From DATAZK01 sp963731205 (GTDB taxonomy: Bacteria; Actinomycetota; Actinomycetes; Frankiales; Frankiaceae), in NCBI GenBank assembly GCA_963731205.1, contig CAVSUJ010000001.1, positions 248,001 through 312,000 on the forward strand: 64,000 nt of DNA, given 5' to 3'. The translations under genes were made by a program, and so were the position numbers. The notes beneath the pieces are model-generated. The model ran no database searches and was not told where the DNA came from. It worked only from the letters and a program-made list of their open reading frames with translations. Positions within the stretch are counted from its first letter, which is position 1. Every line of letters starts with the position of its first letter. Of this stretch, positions 48,997-57,803 are shown piece after piece.

Positions 48997-50075
48997 GCGC
49001 ACTGCACATCCGGGGCACGGCCCTGCCCGAGGGACGCCACGTCGAGCTGTGGCTGCACGACGGCCGCCTCACCTACGACGATCCTGGCGTCCCGGCTGAG
49101 ACGGTCGCCGAGGGCTGGATCCTGCCCGGGATGGTCGACGCGCACTGCCACATCGGCCTCGACGCGGGCGGTGCGATCGACCGGGAGACCCAGGAGCGGC
49201 AGGCGATCGCCGAGCGCGACGCGGGAGTGCTGCTGGCCCGTGACTGCGGGGTCCCGTCCGATACCCGCTGGATCGACGAGCGCGCCGACCTCCCGCACAT
49301 CATCCGGGCGGGGCGCCACGTCGCGGCGCCCAAGCGCTACATCCGCAATTTCGGGGTCGAGGTGCAACCGGAATTGCTCGTCGAGACCGTCGTCGAGCAG
49401 GCTTCGCGTGGCGATGGCTGGGTGAAGATCGTCGGCGACTGGATCGATCGCGAGGTCGGCGATCTGCAGCCGTGCTGGCCTACCGACGTGCTCACGAGTG
49501 CGGTCGCGGCGGCACATCAGGCGGGCGTACGCGTGACCACTCACGTCTTCGGCGAGGAGGGCGTGGCGCAAGCCGCGGAAGTCGGGATGGACTGCATCGA
49601 GCACGCCACCGGACTGTCCGGCGAGCTCGTCGGGGTGCTGGCGGAGCGCCAGATCGCGATCGTCCCGACGCTCATCAACATCGCCAACTTCCCCACGATC
49701 GCGGCGCAGGCCGACCGATTCCCGCGCTACGCCGAGCACATGCGCCGGCTGCACCGCGGTGTGGAATCGATGGTGGCGACGGCGCACGAGGCCGGCATCC
49801 CGATCTATGCGGGTACGGATGCCGGGGGCGCATTGGAACACGGTCGTATCGCCGATGAGATCCTGGCGCTGATCGCCGCTGGTATGCCGGCGGGCGACGC
49901 GATCGGGGCAGCGAGCTGGCGGGCGCGGGCCTGGCTCGGCGCCGGTGACCCGCTGGCCGAAGGCACCCCCGCCGACCTGGTCGACCTCGTCGTCTTCGAC
50001 GCCGACCCGCGGGCGCAGCCGGCGGTGCTCGCGCATCCGCGCCGCGTCATCCTGCGTGGGATCGCGGTCACGTAG
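48993..50075 (+). CDS. Amidohydrolase family protein
   Basis: This 360-residue TIM-barrel metallohydrolase of the amidohydrolase superfamily has the metal site HxH on strand 1 as GMVDAHCHIGLD, a candidate Lys in DGWVKIVGDW, His in RVTTHVFGEEG and in GMDCIEHATGLSG, and the final Asp in IYAGTDAGGALEHGR, all in the usual order. A short N-terminal and C-terminal beta sandwich frames the barrel (HIRGTALPEGRHVELWLHDG, VLAHPRRVILRGIAVT). Relatives hydrolyse cyclic amides, imides, or prolidase-type substrates. It starts with GTG overlapping the previous gene and is the last gene before a long non-coding stretch. The substrate is unknown. Confidence 0.88.
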   Translation: MSALHIRGTALPEGRHVELWLHDGRLTYDDPGVPAETVAEGWILPGMVDAHCHIGLDAGGAIDRETQERQAIAERDAGVLLARDCGVPSDTRWIDERADLPHIIRAGRHVAAPKRYIRNFGVEVQPELLVETVVEQASRGDGWVKIVGDWIDREVGDLQPCWPTDVLTSAVAAAHQAGVRVTTHVFGEEGVAQAAEVGMDCIEHATGLSGELVGVLAERQIAIVPTLINIANFPTIAAQADRFPRYAEHMRRLHRGVESMVATAHEAGIPIYAGTDAGGALEHGRIADEILALIAAGMPAGDAIGAASWRARAWLGAGDPLAEGTPADLVDLVVFDADPRAQPAVLAHPRRVILRGIAVT

Positions 50076-50077
50076 TC

Positions 50078-50110
50078 GTCGAGTAGCGGTCGAGTAGCGG
50101 TCGAGTAGCG
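50078..50110. repeat. Three perfect tandem copies of an 11-base unit
   Basis: GTCGAGTAGCG is repeated head to tail three times with no changes and a further partial GTCG follows. It begins three bases after the amidohydrolase stop (TAG at 50073-50075). Such short perfect tandem arrays expand by slippage. They may be neutral or may mark a regulator or stop-codon safeguard region. Confidence 0.9.
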
Positions 50111-51009
50111 GTCGCATTGGTCCCCGTCGTTCACGTAGTGGGCCCATTGATTGACGCAACTATCTGTAGCTCGGGGCGACTCCTCGCGTGGTTTGTCCCG
50201 GCAGACGGCAAATTGCCAGGAATTGCCACGGCGCATCATCAATTTCGCTGGAACCGTGTTCCAACTCGGCGTCCACGACGGAATGGCGATGCGCAGGCGC
50301 GCGCCGTTGCGGATACGCACGGGTAGCTTGTCTGAAAGCCGCGCTAATGCCCGAGTTCACCGAGAAATCATTTGACAACTCGGGCAAGCACCGCTCTGAC
50401 CCGGTGTGTCAGGGTTGTGCAGCTTCTGCGCCCGGTCCCGGATGACGGCGACGCATCGGTGCAGGGAGGTCCGGCGGGCGGATTCCTCGACCGTTTCACG
50501 GCGTGATTCAGGTAGTGATGTCGAGCATTCTGGGAAATTCGAGGAGCGGCTGCCCGGCGCATTCCTGGCGCGGCTCCGAGTCATCTATTCGACCCCAGCG
50601 AGTCGGTGTTTTAATGCTTTCGGCCGGCAACCATTCCCGAGGAATTTACCGTCATTCTCGTGGGCGATTCCCCACGGCGAGGAACGCCGACGGTCGGCCT
50701 GCCTGGCTGCGCGTGGTTGGCGCTAGAGCGTATCTGCGCAGGTCAAGGGCTTCTGTGGGTCGCCACAAGCCCCTGGCCGGGCCAACGGGCCGTGCTGACC
50801 ATGAGTCTGTTACGCCGCCATGAAGGCTCGGACACGGATTGATAACTATTGGCCGCACCCCATTGGGGCCCGGTCCGGAAAAATTTATGTTTGCCGCCCG
50901 GCGCATTGGCGAAGAACACTTGCTAACGTTCCCGCTGGCATTCTCCGCAGGAGCAGAAGGTGCCCGGTCCGTCTGCACAGCAGAGCCGTCCAGGTGAAGG
51001 AAGTTGCGA
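50111..51009. other. Long gene-free stretch before the oligopeptide importer
   Basis: About 900 bases hold no open frame that looks like a gene in composition or homology, on either strand. Base composition is visibly less GC-rich than in the flanking genes. It contains a 9-base inverted repeat (GCCCGAGTT at 50349-50357 with AACTCGGGC at 50377-50385) and a long hairpin at 50741-50778. The promoter and leader of the importer operon at 51010 must lie in its right part. It may also be the site of an old insertion or deletion. Confidence 0.7.
50741..50778. promoter_or_regulatory. Long interrupted hairpin in the leader of the oligopeptide importer operon
   Basis: GGTCA, GGGCTT and GTGG pair in order with CCAC, AAGCCC and TGGCC around a GTCG loop, giving about 15 base pairs with small bulges. 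It lies about 230 bases before the importer start. It is not a known riboswitch class to my reading. It could be an attenuator, an RNA-processing site or a terminator of an upstream message. Confidence 0.4.
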
Positions 51010-52710
51010 ATGAATGTGTCACGTCGGGTGCCACGGCGATCGTGGGCACTGGGCTGCATGGCCCTGGCGGGCTCGGTAGCCCTTGCCGCCTGCGGCAGCT
51101 CCAGCGGGGGCGGCGGCAGCACCAACCCCGGAGGAACCACGAGCGGCAAGGCGGGCGGCACCCTCAAGGTGCTCACCGGCACGGCCCCTGACAGCCTCGA
51201 CCCGGGCTTCGGTTACACGACCCAGGCGATCGAGGCCGACAACATGGTCTACACGCCGCTGCTGACGTACGCGTTCAAGGAAGGCACCGCCGGCACCGTC
51301 CTGCAGCCGGGCCTGGCCAGCGCGCTGCCGACGGTCTCCGCCGACCACCTCACGTACACCGTGAAACTGCGCTCGGGCATCACCTACTCCGACGGCACTG
51401 CCGTGAAGGCCTCGGACTTCACCCACGCCATCGAGCGGTCCATCAAGATCAGCTGGGGTGGCAAGTCGTTCTTCACCGGCTACATCGCCGGCGCGTCCGC
51501 CTATGACGCCGGCAAGGCCACGTCGATCAGCGGCATCACCACCGACGACGCCACCGGCACCATCACCATCAAGCTGACCCAGGCCTACGGCGCCTTCGAC
51601 AACCTGCTGGCGTTCCCGGCAAGTGCGCCGATCCCGTCGTCCACGCCGATGAAGGTGCTCTCGAACACCCCGCCGGTCGGGGTCGGGCCGTACAAGTTCA
51701 GCAAGGTCGTCCCCAACGCGTCGTACACGCTGGTGAAGAACGCCTCGTTCGCCGGTTTCAAGATCCCGGACATCCCGACCGGCTACGCCGACACGGTCCA
51801 GGTCACGGTCAACAGCAACACCCAGACCGAGGCGCAGCAGGTGCTGGACAACAGCGCTGACGTCTTCGATCCAGGCGACACGATCCCCGCGAGCCTGCTC
51901 AGTCAGGTTCAGGGCCAGACCAGTCGCTACTCGAAGGAGCCGCTGGCCTCGACCTACTACTTCTTCATGAACACCAAGGCGGCGCCGTTCGACAAGCTGC
52001 CGGTTCGCCAGGCAGTCGACATGGCGATCGACCGGACCGCGCTCGCGCGGCTGTCCAGCGGTTCGCTGACGCCGGGCTGCTACTTCCTGCCTCCGCCCAT
52101 CACCGGCCACGTCAACGGTGACTGCACCTTCGGGCCCGCCAACACGGTTCCCTCGTCCGACACCATCGCCAAGGCGAAGAAGATGATCTCCGACGCCGGC
52201 GACGCCGGCATGAAGGTCACGGTGTGGAGCGAGACCCGCAGCCCGCGCCAGGAGTACTGCGCCTACCTGACCGACCTGCTCAACAAGCTGGGCTTCAAGG
52301 CCTCGCTGAAGGTCATCCAGGACTCGGTGTACTTCCAGACGATCGGTAACCAGAGCCTGTACCCGCAGATCGGCTTCGCCGACTGGAGCCAGGACTTCCC
52401 GAACCCGTCGGACTTCTACCTGCTGCTGTCCAAGGCCGGCATCCAGGCGGTCAACAGTGAGAACTTCGGCAACGTGAACGACCCGAAGATCGAGAGCCAG
52501 CTGGCGACACTGGAGCAGGTCCCGGCAGCGCAGCTGTCGTCGTCCACCAGCGGTTGGCAGGCGGTCGACAAGTACGTCGCCTCCCAGTCGTACGTAGCGG
52601 TCTACGGCTACGAGACGGCACCGAAGTTCACCTCGACGCGAGTCAACTTCGACTCCGCGGTCTTCAACCCGGTGAACTACCTGGAGTTCTCGACCGTGTC
52701 CCTCAAGTAG
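51010..52710 (+). CDS. Oligopeptide/dipeptide-type solute-binding lipoprotein (family 5)
   Basis: This extracellular receptor of an oligopeptide-type ABC importer is 566 residues. The signal is MNVSRRVPRRSWALGCMALA followed by lipobox LAAC, then a Gly/Ser linker. The mature domain is of the SBP_bac_5 family: GTLKVLTGTAPDSLDPGFGY, YTVKLRSGITYSDGTAVKAS and DFTHAIERSIKISWGG (the FTAED-like block) and a late LPVRQAVDMAIDRTAL region. AAGGAAG lies 6 bases before the ATG at 51010, which is therefore preferred over the TTG at 51004. Ligands of this family range from peptides to sugars and nickel, so the cargo is open. The first permease starts 9 bases after its stop. Confidence 0.93.
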   Translation: MNVSRRVPRRSWALGCMALAGSVALAACGSSSGGGGSTNPGGTTSGKAGGTLKVLTGTAPDSLDPGFGYTTQAIEADNMVYTPLLTYAFKEGTAGTVLQPGLASALPTVSADHLTYTVKLRSGITYSDGTAVKASDFTHAIERSIKISWGGKSFFTGYIAGASAYDAGKATSISGITTDDATGTITIKLTQAYGAFDNLLAFPASAPIPSSTPMKVLSNTPPVGVGPYKFSKVVPNASYTLVKNASFAGFKIPDIPTGYADTVQVTVNSNTQTEAQQVLDNSADVFDPGDTIPASLLSQVQGQTSRYSKEPLASTYYFFMNTKAAPFDKLPVRQAVDMAIDRTALARLSSGSLTPGCYFLPPPITGHVNGDCTFGPANTVPSSDTIAKAKKMISDAGDAGMKVTVWSETRSPRQEYCAYLTDLLNKLGFKASLKVIQDSVYFQTIGNQSLYPQIGFADWSQDFPNPSDFYLLLSKAGIQAVNSENFGNVNDPKIESQLATLEQVPAAQLSSSTSGWQAVDKYVASQSYVAVYGYETAPKFTSTRVNFDSAVFNPVNYLEFSTVSLK

Positions 52711-52719
52711 GGCAGGGGT

Positions 52720-53736
52720 ATGGCAGATGTGGCGGTGGTGCCTGCCGAAGCGGCAGGCACCACTAGCTCCACCACCGAGACGGGGCCGCTGGGGATCGCT
52801 CTCCGGCGGCTTCGTCGTAACAAGCTGGCGATCACTTTCGGTAGCCTCTTCCTGCTGATCGTGATCGCCTGCGCGCTGGCGCCGGTCTACTCGGACTACA
52901 TCGCGCACACCGGCCCGAACTCCCAGCACATCAGCGAAGTCATCAAGGTCGGCGGCAAGTCCAAGAACGTCGTCAGCCTGACCGGTGTACCGATCGGCCC
53001 CACCTGGCACTCGAAGTTCCTGCTGGGCGCCGACCCGAGCGGCCGCGACGTCGCGGTGCGCGTCCTCTACGGTGGCCGCAATTCGCTCGAGATCGGCCTG
53101 CTTGCCACGGTCATCACGATGATCGGTGCCGTGCTCCTCGGTGTCGCCGCCGGATTTTTCCGCGGCTGGACCGACACGATCATCTCGCGGCTGCTGGATC
53201 TGATCTGGGCCTACCCGGCCCTGCTGCTGGGCGTCGCGCTCGGTGTGAGCCTGGCTGTCGGAGGTCTCGGCATCGGGCCACTGCACATCCAATCCGGCTC
53301 CAACGTGCTCCCGGCGCTCGTCATCGGGGTGGTCTACATCCCTTACGTGGCAAGGCCATTGCGCGGTGAGGTGCTCACCTTGCGCGAGCGCGAATTCGTC
53401 GACGCGGCACGCACCCTCGGGTATGGACGGGTGCGCATCATCGTCAGCGAGATCCTGCCCAACCTGTTCTCCACGATGATCGTTTTCTTCGCGCTGCAGC
53501 TTGCGCAGTCGATCGTGCTCGAGGCCAGCCTGTCCTTCCTCGGCGCCGGCGTGCAGCCGCCGACCCCGTCGTGGGGAACCATGCTTGCCGACGGGATCGA
53601 TCAGGTGACGAGCGCCCCGCACCTCACCCTCGTGCCCGGCGTCATGCTGGTGCTTGCGGTGCTGTCGGTGAACATCTTCGGTGACGGGCTACGGCAGGCT
53701 TTCGACCCGCGCGCACGCATCCGAACGGAGCACTGA
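52720..53736 (+). CDS. Oligopeptide-type ABC permease, DppC type
   Basis: This 338-residue inner-membrane permease has an N-terminal extension and a large extracytoplasmic loop after the first helix (about 60-105), the layout of DppC/OppC. The loop leads into FLLGADPSGRDVAVRVLYGG, the DppC-family mark. The ATPase-coupling EAA loop is REREFVDAARTLGYGRVRII (near residue 225). It is followed two bases later by the DppB-type permease. Gene order C then B is the reverse of the usual dppBC order. Confidence 0.93.
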   Translation: MADVAVVPAEAAGTTSSTTETGPLGIALRRLRRNKLAITFGSLFLLIVIACALAPVYSDYIAHTGPNSQHISEVIKVGGKSKNVVSLTGVPIGPTWHSKFLLGADPSGRDVAVRVLYGGRNSLEIGLLATVITMIGAVLLGVAAGFFRGWTDTIISRLLDLIWAYPALLLGVALGVSLAVGGLGIGPLHIQSGSNVLPALVIGVVYIPYVARPLRGEVLTLREREFVDAARTLGYGRVRIIVSEILPNLFSTMIVFFALQLAQSIVLEASLSFLGAGVQPPTPSWGTMLADGIDQVTSAPHLTLVPGVMLVLAVLSVNIFGDGLRQAFDPRARIRTEH

Positions 53737-53738
53737 CC

Positions 53739-54698
53739 GTGGGACTCGCAGCTTTCATCGGCCGTCGCATGGCGTCGGCCGTGGTCGTGCTGTTCTTGGT
53801 GAGCGTGCTGACCTTCTTCATCTTCGTCGCGATCCCCAACGGTGACCCGGCGCTGCGGCTGGCCGGTCGCACGGCTACGGCGGCCGACATCGCATCAGTG
53901 CGTCACGCGTTCGGCTTCGACCGGCCGATCTGGGTGCAGTACTGGAAGATCATGCAACAGATCTTCAACGGCTCGATCCAGAGCTACTCCCAGCACGTGA
54001 CGGTCTTCTCGCAGATCAAGCGAGGCCTGCCCGCCACGCTCTCGCTCTCGATCGGCGCGGCCATCATCTGGATGGTTCTCGGCATCATCTTCGGAGTGAT
54101 CGGCGCGCTGCGGGCCGGCAAGGCCGCTGACGTCACGATCACCACCGTCAGCTTCATCGGGATCTCGGCGCCCACGTTCGTCGTCGGCGCGCTGCTGCTC
54201 TACTTCCTGACCTTCAAATCCCACGTGTTCCCGGCCGGCGGGTACACGCCGCTCACCAGCGATCCGTATCAATGGTTCCTGCATCTGGTGCTGCCGTGGT
54301 TCACGCTGGCGATCCTGTACATCGGCGTTTACGCGCAAGTGCTGCGTTCCAGCGTGCTCGAAGCCATGACGACTGACGCCGTGCGCACCGCGCGCGCCAA
54401 GGGCCTCTCCGAGCGGCGGGTGCTCCTCAAGCACATCCTGCGGGTCTCGCTGATCCCGATCGTTTCCCTGTGGGGACTGGACTTCGCGGCGGTGATCGGC
54501 GGTGCGACGCTCGTCGTCGAAGTCGTCTTCAACCTCAACGGGATCGGCCAGTATGCGGCTCAATCGGTGCGATCACTCGACGTTCCACCGGTGCTCGTCG
54601 TGACACTGCTCGGCGCCTTCTTCGTCATCCTCATGAATGCGATCGTCGACATCTTGTACGCCGTACTCGATCCACGGATCCGGGTGGGATCGGCATGA
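53739..54698 (+). CDS. Oligopeptide-type ABC permease, DppB type
   Basis: This 319-residue permease has about six transmembrane helices. The N-terminal IGRRMASAVVVLFLVSVLTF helix and the short RLAGRTATAADIASVRHAFG region are DppB-like, as is the DVTITTVSFIGISAPTFVVG block. The EAA loop is DAVRTARAKGLSERRVLLKH. It starts with GTG two bases after the DppC-type gene and its stop overlaps the first ATPase (ATGA). It partners the DppC-type protein to form the membrane channel. Confidence 0.94.
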   Translation: MGLAAFIGRRMASAVVVLFLVSVLTFFIFVAIPNGDPALRLAGRTATAADIASVRHAFGFDRPIWVQYWKIMQQIFNGSIQSYSQHVTVFSQIKRGLPATLSLSIGAAIIWMVLGIIFGVIGALRAGKAADVTITTVSFIGISAPTFVVGALLLYFLTFKSHVFPAGGYTPLTSDPYQWFLHLVLPWFTLAILYIGVYAQVLRSSVLEAMTTDAVRTARAKGLSERRVLLKHILRVSLIPIVSLWGLDFAAVIGGATLVVEVVFNLNGIGQYAAQSVRSLDVPPVLVVTLLGAFFVILMNAIVDILYAVLDPRIRVGSA

Positions 54699-55747
54699 GC
54701 ATGCCTGCCGAGACTCTCCTCGAGGTCTCGAATCTTCGCGTCGGGTTCCAGACCGAAGCCGGTCTCATCCAAGCGGTCGACGACGTGACGTTCTCGCTGC
54801 GACGCGGGGAAGTCCTTTCCATCGTGGGCGAATCGGGGTCGGGCAAGTCCGTCAGCGCCATGACCCTCATGGGGCTCACCCGCTCGCCCAACGCGACGAT
54901 CTCCGGTCGGGCCGTGCTTGCCGACGGCACGGATCTGCTGACGGCCGACGACGAGCACATGCGTCGCGTGCGCGGTGCACGTATCGCCATGATCTTCCAG
55001 GATCCGATGAGCGCGCTCACCGCCGTCTACCGGGTCGGTGACCAGATCGCCGAGCAGATCCTCGCGCACGAGAAGGTGAGCAAGTCCGCCGCCCGCGCCC
55101 GCGCTGTCGACCTGCTCGGCCGGGTCGGGATCCCCCGCCCTGCGGAGCGGGCGCGTTCCTACCCGCACGAGTTCTCCGGTGGAATGCGGCAGCGCGTGAT
55201 GATTGCCATGGCGCTGTCCTGCTCGCCCGAGATCCTCATAGCCGACGAGCCGACGACCGCGCTGGACGTGACGATCCAGGCTCAGATCCTCGAGGAGATC
55301 GAGGATCTGCGGGCCGAGACCGGGGTCGGCGTCCTGCTCATCACGCACGATCTCGGGGTCGTCGCGGAGGTCGCTGACCGGGTGGTGGTCATGTACGCCG
55401 GCCGGGTGGTGGAAGAGGCCCCGCTGCGCCAGCTGTTCAAGGATCCGCTGCATCCCTACACCTGGGGACTGCTCGGTTCGGTGCCACGGGTCGATCTCGA
55501 TCGTCCCGGCCGGCTGCCGACCATCTCGGGCTCTCCGCCGTCGCTGCTTCGGCTCCCGACCGGGTGTCACTTCATCACGCGTTGCCCGCACCGGATGCCG
55601 GTGTGCGAGATCGAGCCTCAGCTGCGCACCATGGAGCTGGACGGCGGCCATCCCGATCGCTGCCATCTGGACCTGGAATCCAAGCGCCGGCTGCGCCTTG
55701 TCGACGGTGCCATCGGGCTGCCCCGGCTCCGTGAGGCGACATCATGA
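54695..55747 (+). CDS. Oligopeptide-type ABC ATPase, DppD type
   Basis: This 350-residue cytosolic ATPase has Walker A GESGSGKS (about 46-53), the Q-loop in AMIFQDPMSAL, signature FSGGMRQRVMI, Walker B ILIADEPTTALDV and switch His in LLITHDLGVVAEV. The C-terminal oligopeptide ABC domain contains the Cys-rich CHFITRCPHRMPVC, a 4Fe-4S or structural motif in this family. The frame is open from 54470, inside the permease; the ATG at 54695 gives an ATGA overlap and the family N-terminus MSMPAETLLEVSNLRVGF. It overlaps the next ATPase by four bases. Confidence 0.95.
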   Translation: MSMPAETLLEVSNLRVGFQTEAGLIQAVDDVTFSLRRGEVLSIVGESGSGKSVSAMTLMGLTRSPNATISGRAVLADGTDLLTADDEHMRRVRGARIAMIFQDPMSALTAVYRVGDQIAEQILAHEKVSKSAARARAVDLLGRVGIPRPAERARSYPHEFSGGMRQRVMIAMALSCSPEILIADEPTTALDVTIQAQILEEIEDLRAETGVGVLLITHDLGVVAEVADRVVVMYAGRVVEEAPLRQLFKDPLHPYTWGLLGSVPRVDLDRPGRLPTISGSPPSLLRLPTGCHFITRCPHRMPVCEIEPQLRTMELDGGHPDRCHLDLESKRRLRLVDGAIGLPRLREATS

Positions 55748-56859
55748 CCGTGCCGTTGGAGAAGGACGCAGCACCGGCGCAGACGGCGACCCCGCTGCTG
55801 GAGATCGACCATCTGAGCGTGCATTTCCCCGTACGGCTGGGTGCTTTCGGGCGCTCCAAGGAGTACGTGCGCGCCGTCGATGACGTCACCCTGACGCTCG
55901 ATGCCGGCGAGACGCTCGGTCTGGTGGGGGAGTCGGGCTGCGGCAAGACGACCCTCGCCCGCACCATCGTCCGCCTCAACAACCCGACCCACGGCAGCAT
56001 CCGCTTTCGCGGCAACGACGTGACCCGCAGCCGTAACAACGCTCTGCGCCCGTTCCGCCGTGAGGTCCAGATGGTCTTCCAGGACCCGCAGGCCTCGCTG
56101 AATCCGCGCAAGCGCGTCGTGCAGATCATCAGCGCCGGGCTGCGGCTGCGCGGGGTCGACCGGGCCCACCAGCGGGCGCGGGTCAAGGAACTTCTCGCCC
56201 AGGTCGGCCTCGATCCTGACCACGCCCAGCGGTACCCGCACGAGTTCTCCGGCGGTCAGCGCCAGCGCATCGGCATCTCACGGGCGCTGGCCGCTGAGCC
56301 GAAGCTCATCATCCTCGACGAACCGGTCTCGGCCCTCGACGTGTCGGTGCAGGCCCAGGTCGTCAACCTGCTCGACGACCTGCAGGACAATCTCGGGCTC
56401 TCCTACATCTTCGTGGCCCATGACCTCAGCGTGGTGCGCCACGTCTCCGACCGCATCGCGGTCATGTACCTCGGCAAGATCGTCGAGCTGTCGGCGGCGG
56501 AATCGCTGTACGCCCGCCCGCGCCACCCGTACACGGCGAGCCTGCTCGACGCGATCCCGATCCCGGATCCCGATCTCGCGCGCCAGGGCAAGCATCGCAT
56601 CACCCGCGGCGAACCACCGAGCCCGACGAACCCGCCGCCGGGCTGCCGTTTCAACTCCCGCTGCCCGTTCGCCACCGACATCTGTCATGAGGTCGAGCCG
56701 CCGCTCGCCCGCTACCCCGACGGTGACCTCGCGGCCTGCCACCATCCGCTCAACACCAGCGAAAGCGATCGCGCCGGCGCCGTGCGTTCCGATGCGAGCC
56801 CCGTCGCGTCTGCTCAGGAGCTGCGCCTCACCCCGACCATCGCCGACGCCGCCGGGTAG
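55744..56859 (+). CDS. Oligopeptide-type ABC ATPase, DppF type
   Basis: This 371-residue second ATPase of the importer has Walker A GESGCGKT (about 60-67), signature FSGGQRQRIGISRAL, Walker B LIILDEPVSALDVSVQ and switch His in FVAHDLSVVRHVS. The C-terminal Cys-rich part NSRCPFATDICHEVEP is present. The N-terminal LLEIDHLSVHFPVRLGAFGR followed by YVRAVDDVTLTL is typical of DppF, which usually carries the longer first insertion. It overlaps the DppD-type gene (ATGA). With the lipoprotein and two permeases it forms a full importer in the order binding protein, C, B, D, F. A convergent VOC gene follows after 91 bases with no clear terminator. Confidence 0.95.
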   Translation: MTVPLEKDAAPAQTATPLLEIDHLSVHFPVRLGAFGRSKEYVRAVDDVTLTLDAGETLGLVGESGCGKTTLARTIVRLNNPTHGSIRFRGNDVTRSRNNALRPFRREVQMVFQDPQASLNPRKRVVQIISAGLRLRGVDRAHQRARVKELLAQVGLDPDHAQRYPHEFSGGQRQRIGISRALAAEPKLIILDEPVSALDVSVQAQVVNLLDDLQDNLGLSYIFVAHDLSVVRHVSDRIAVMYLGKIVELSAAESLYARPRHPYTASLLDAIPIPDPDLARQGKHRITRGEPPSPTNPPPGCRFNSRCPFATDICHEVEPPLARYPDGDLAACHHPLNTSESDRAGAVRSDASPVASAQELRLTPTIADAAG

Positions 56860-56950
56860 CGCGCCCGGCGGGCACCGGCTCGGCGTCACATGGACCCCGC
56901 TGACGGTGGCACCGGATTGAGCCCGATGTCATCGAACTCAGGAGCCGTAC

Positions 56951-57673
56951 CTAGCGCGGAGTGAGCACGCAGAACTCGTTGCCATCGGGGTCGGCCATGA
57001 CCACCCAGCTGACGTCGCCCTGGCCGATGTCAATGTGGGTCGCGCCAAGGGCGATGAGCCGCTCGACCTCTGCCTGCTGATCCCCGTCGCTGGGCGGAGC
57101 GAGATCGAAGTGCAGCCGGTTCTTGCCGGTCTTCGGCTTCAGCGGCGGGCCGCCCCAGGTGATCTTCGGACCGCCGTGAGGTGAGCGGATCGCGGTCTCC
57201 TGGTCCTGGTCCCAGACCAGCGGCCACTCCAACGCCTTGCTCCAGAAGTACCCGACCTCCTGCGAGCCGTCGCAGGCAAGCGCTCCGAGGAATCCGCAGT
57301 CAGCGAGGAAGCTGTTGCCGGCGCCGATCACGCAGAACTCGTTGCCCTCGGGGTCGGCGAGTACGACGTGACCCTCCTCGGGCCGCTGACCGATGTCGAT
57401 GTGGCGGGCTCCCAGTTCGAGCGCCCTCTCCACGGTCTGCATCTGGTCCGCGGGGGAGGCGCTCGTCAGATCGAAGTGCGACTGGTTCTGCCCGCGCTTG
57501 GGTTCATTCGACGGATAGAACTCGACCCGGAACCCGGTGTCATCGCTGGGCAGCAAGGCAATCCCGTCGTCGGGCTCGCCGATCGACTCCCAACCCAGCA
57601 AAGCAGCCCAGAACCGGGCAAGCCGAGCCGGATCGTTCGCGTCGAACGAGAGTGCAACGAGTCGAGGGGGCAT
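56951..57673 (-). CDS. Two-domain VOC (glyoxalase/bleomycin resistance-like) protein
   Basis: This 240-residue protein has two tandem VOC beta-alpha-beta-beta-beta modules. The first (about 1-118) runs from LVALSFDANDPARLARFWAA to VVLADPEGNEFCVIG. The second (about 125-240) runs from FLGALACDGSQEVGYFWSKA to WVVMADPDGNEFCVLTPR. This two-copy glyoxalase-like arrangement (PF18029 type) is common in actinobacteria and seldom characterised. The frame is open to 57943, but the Met at 57673 (MPPRLVALSFDANDP) starts the first module. It is convergent with the importer and divergent from the VOC gene at 57804. Confidence 0.88.
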   Translation of the reverse strand: MPPRLVALSFDANDPARLARFWAALLGWESIGEPDDGIALLPSDDTGFRVEFYPSNEPKRGQNQSHFDLTSASPADQMQTVERALELGARHIDIGQRPEEGHVVLADPEGNEFCVIGAGNSFLADCGFLGALACDGSQEVGYFWSKALEWPLVWDQDQETAIRSPHGGPKITWGGPPLKPKTGKNRLHFDLAPPSDGDQQAEVERLIALGATHIDIGQGDVSWVVMADPDGNEFCVLTPR

Positions 57674-57803
57674 GGCCTCTTCAACATAGCGGGATCGGCT
57701 TCGGTGCCGCCTGGTCCCATGACGCCCGCCCGGTGATACCCGGTGAGGGTGGCAGAGCGCTCGCCGTCTTTCTCCGTCGCTGCCGGCGGCGTACCTTTCC
57801 CCC

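Noticed and set aside
50078..50110. CRISPR array
   Set aside because: The 11-base units are adjacent with no spacers and there are no cas genes in the window.
51019..53622. A minus-strand open frame of about 867 codons opposite the oligopeptide-binding protein and permease
   Set aside because: Antisense to two clear genes; no domain, signal or start context.
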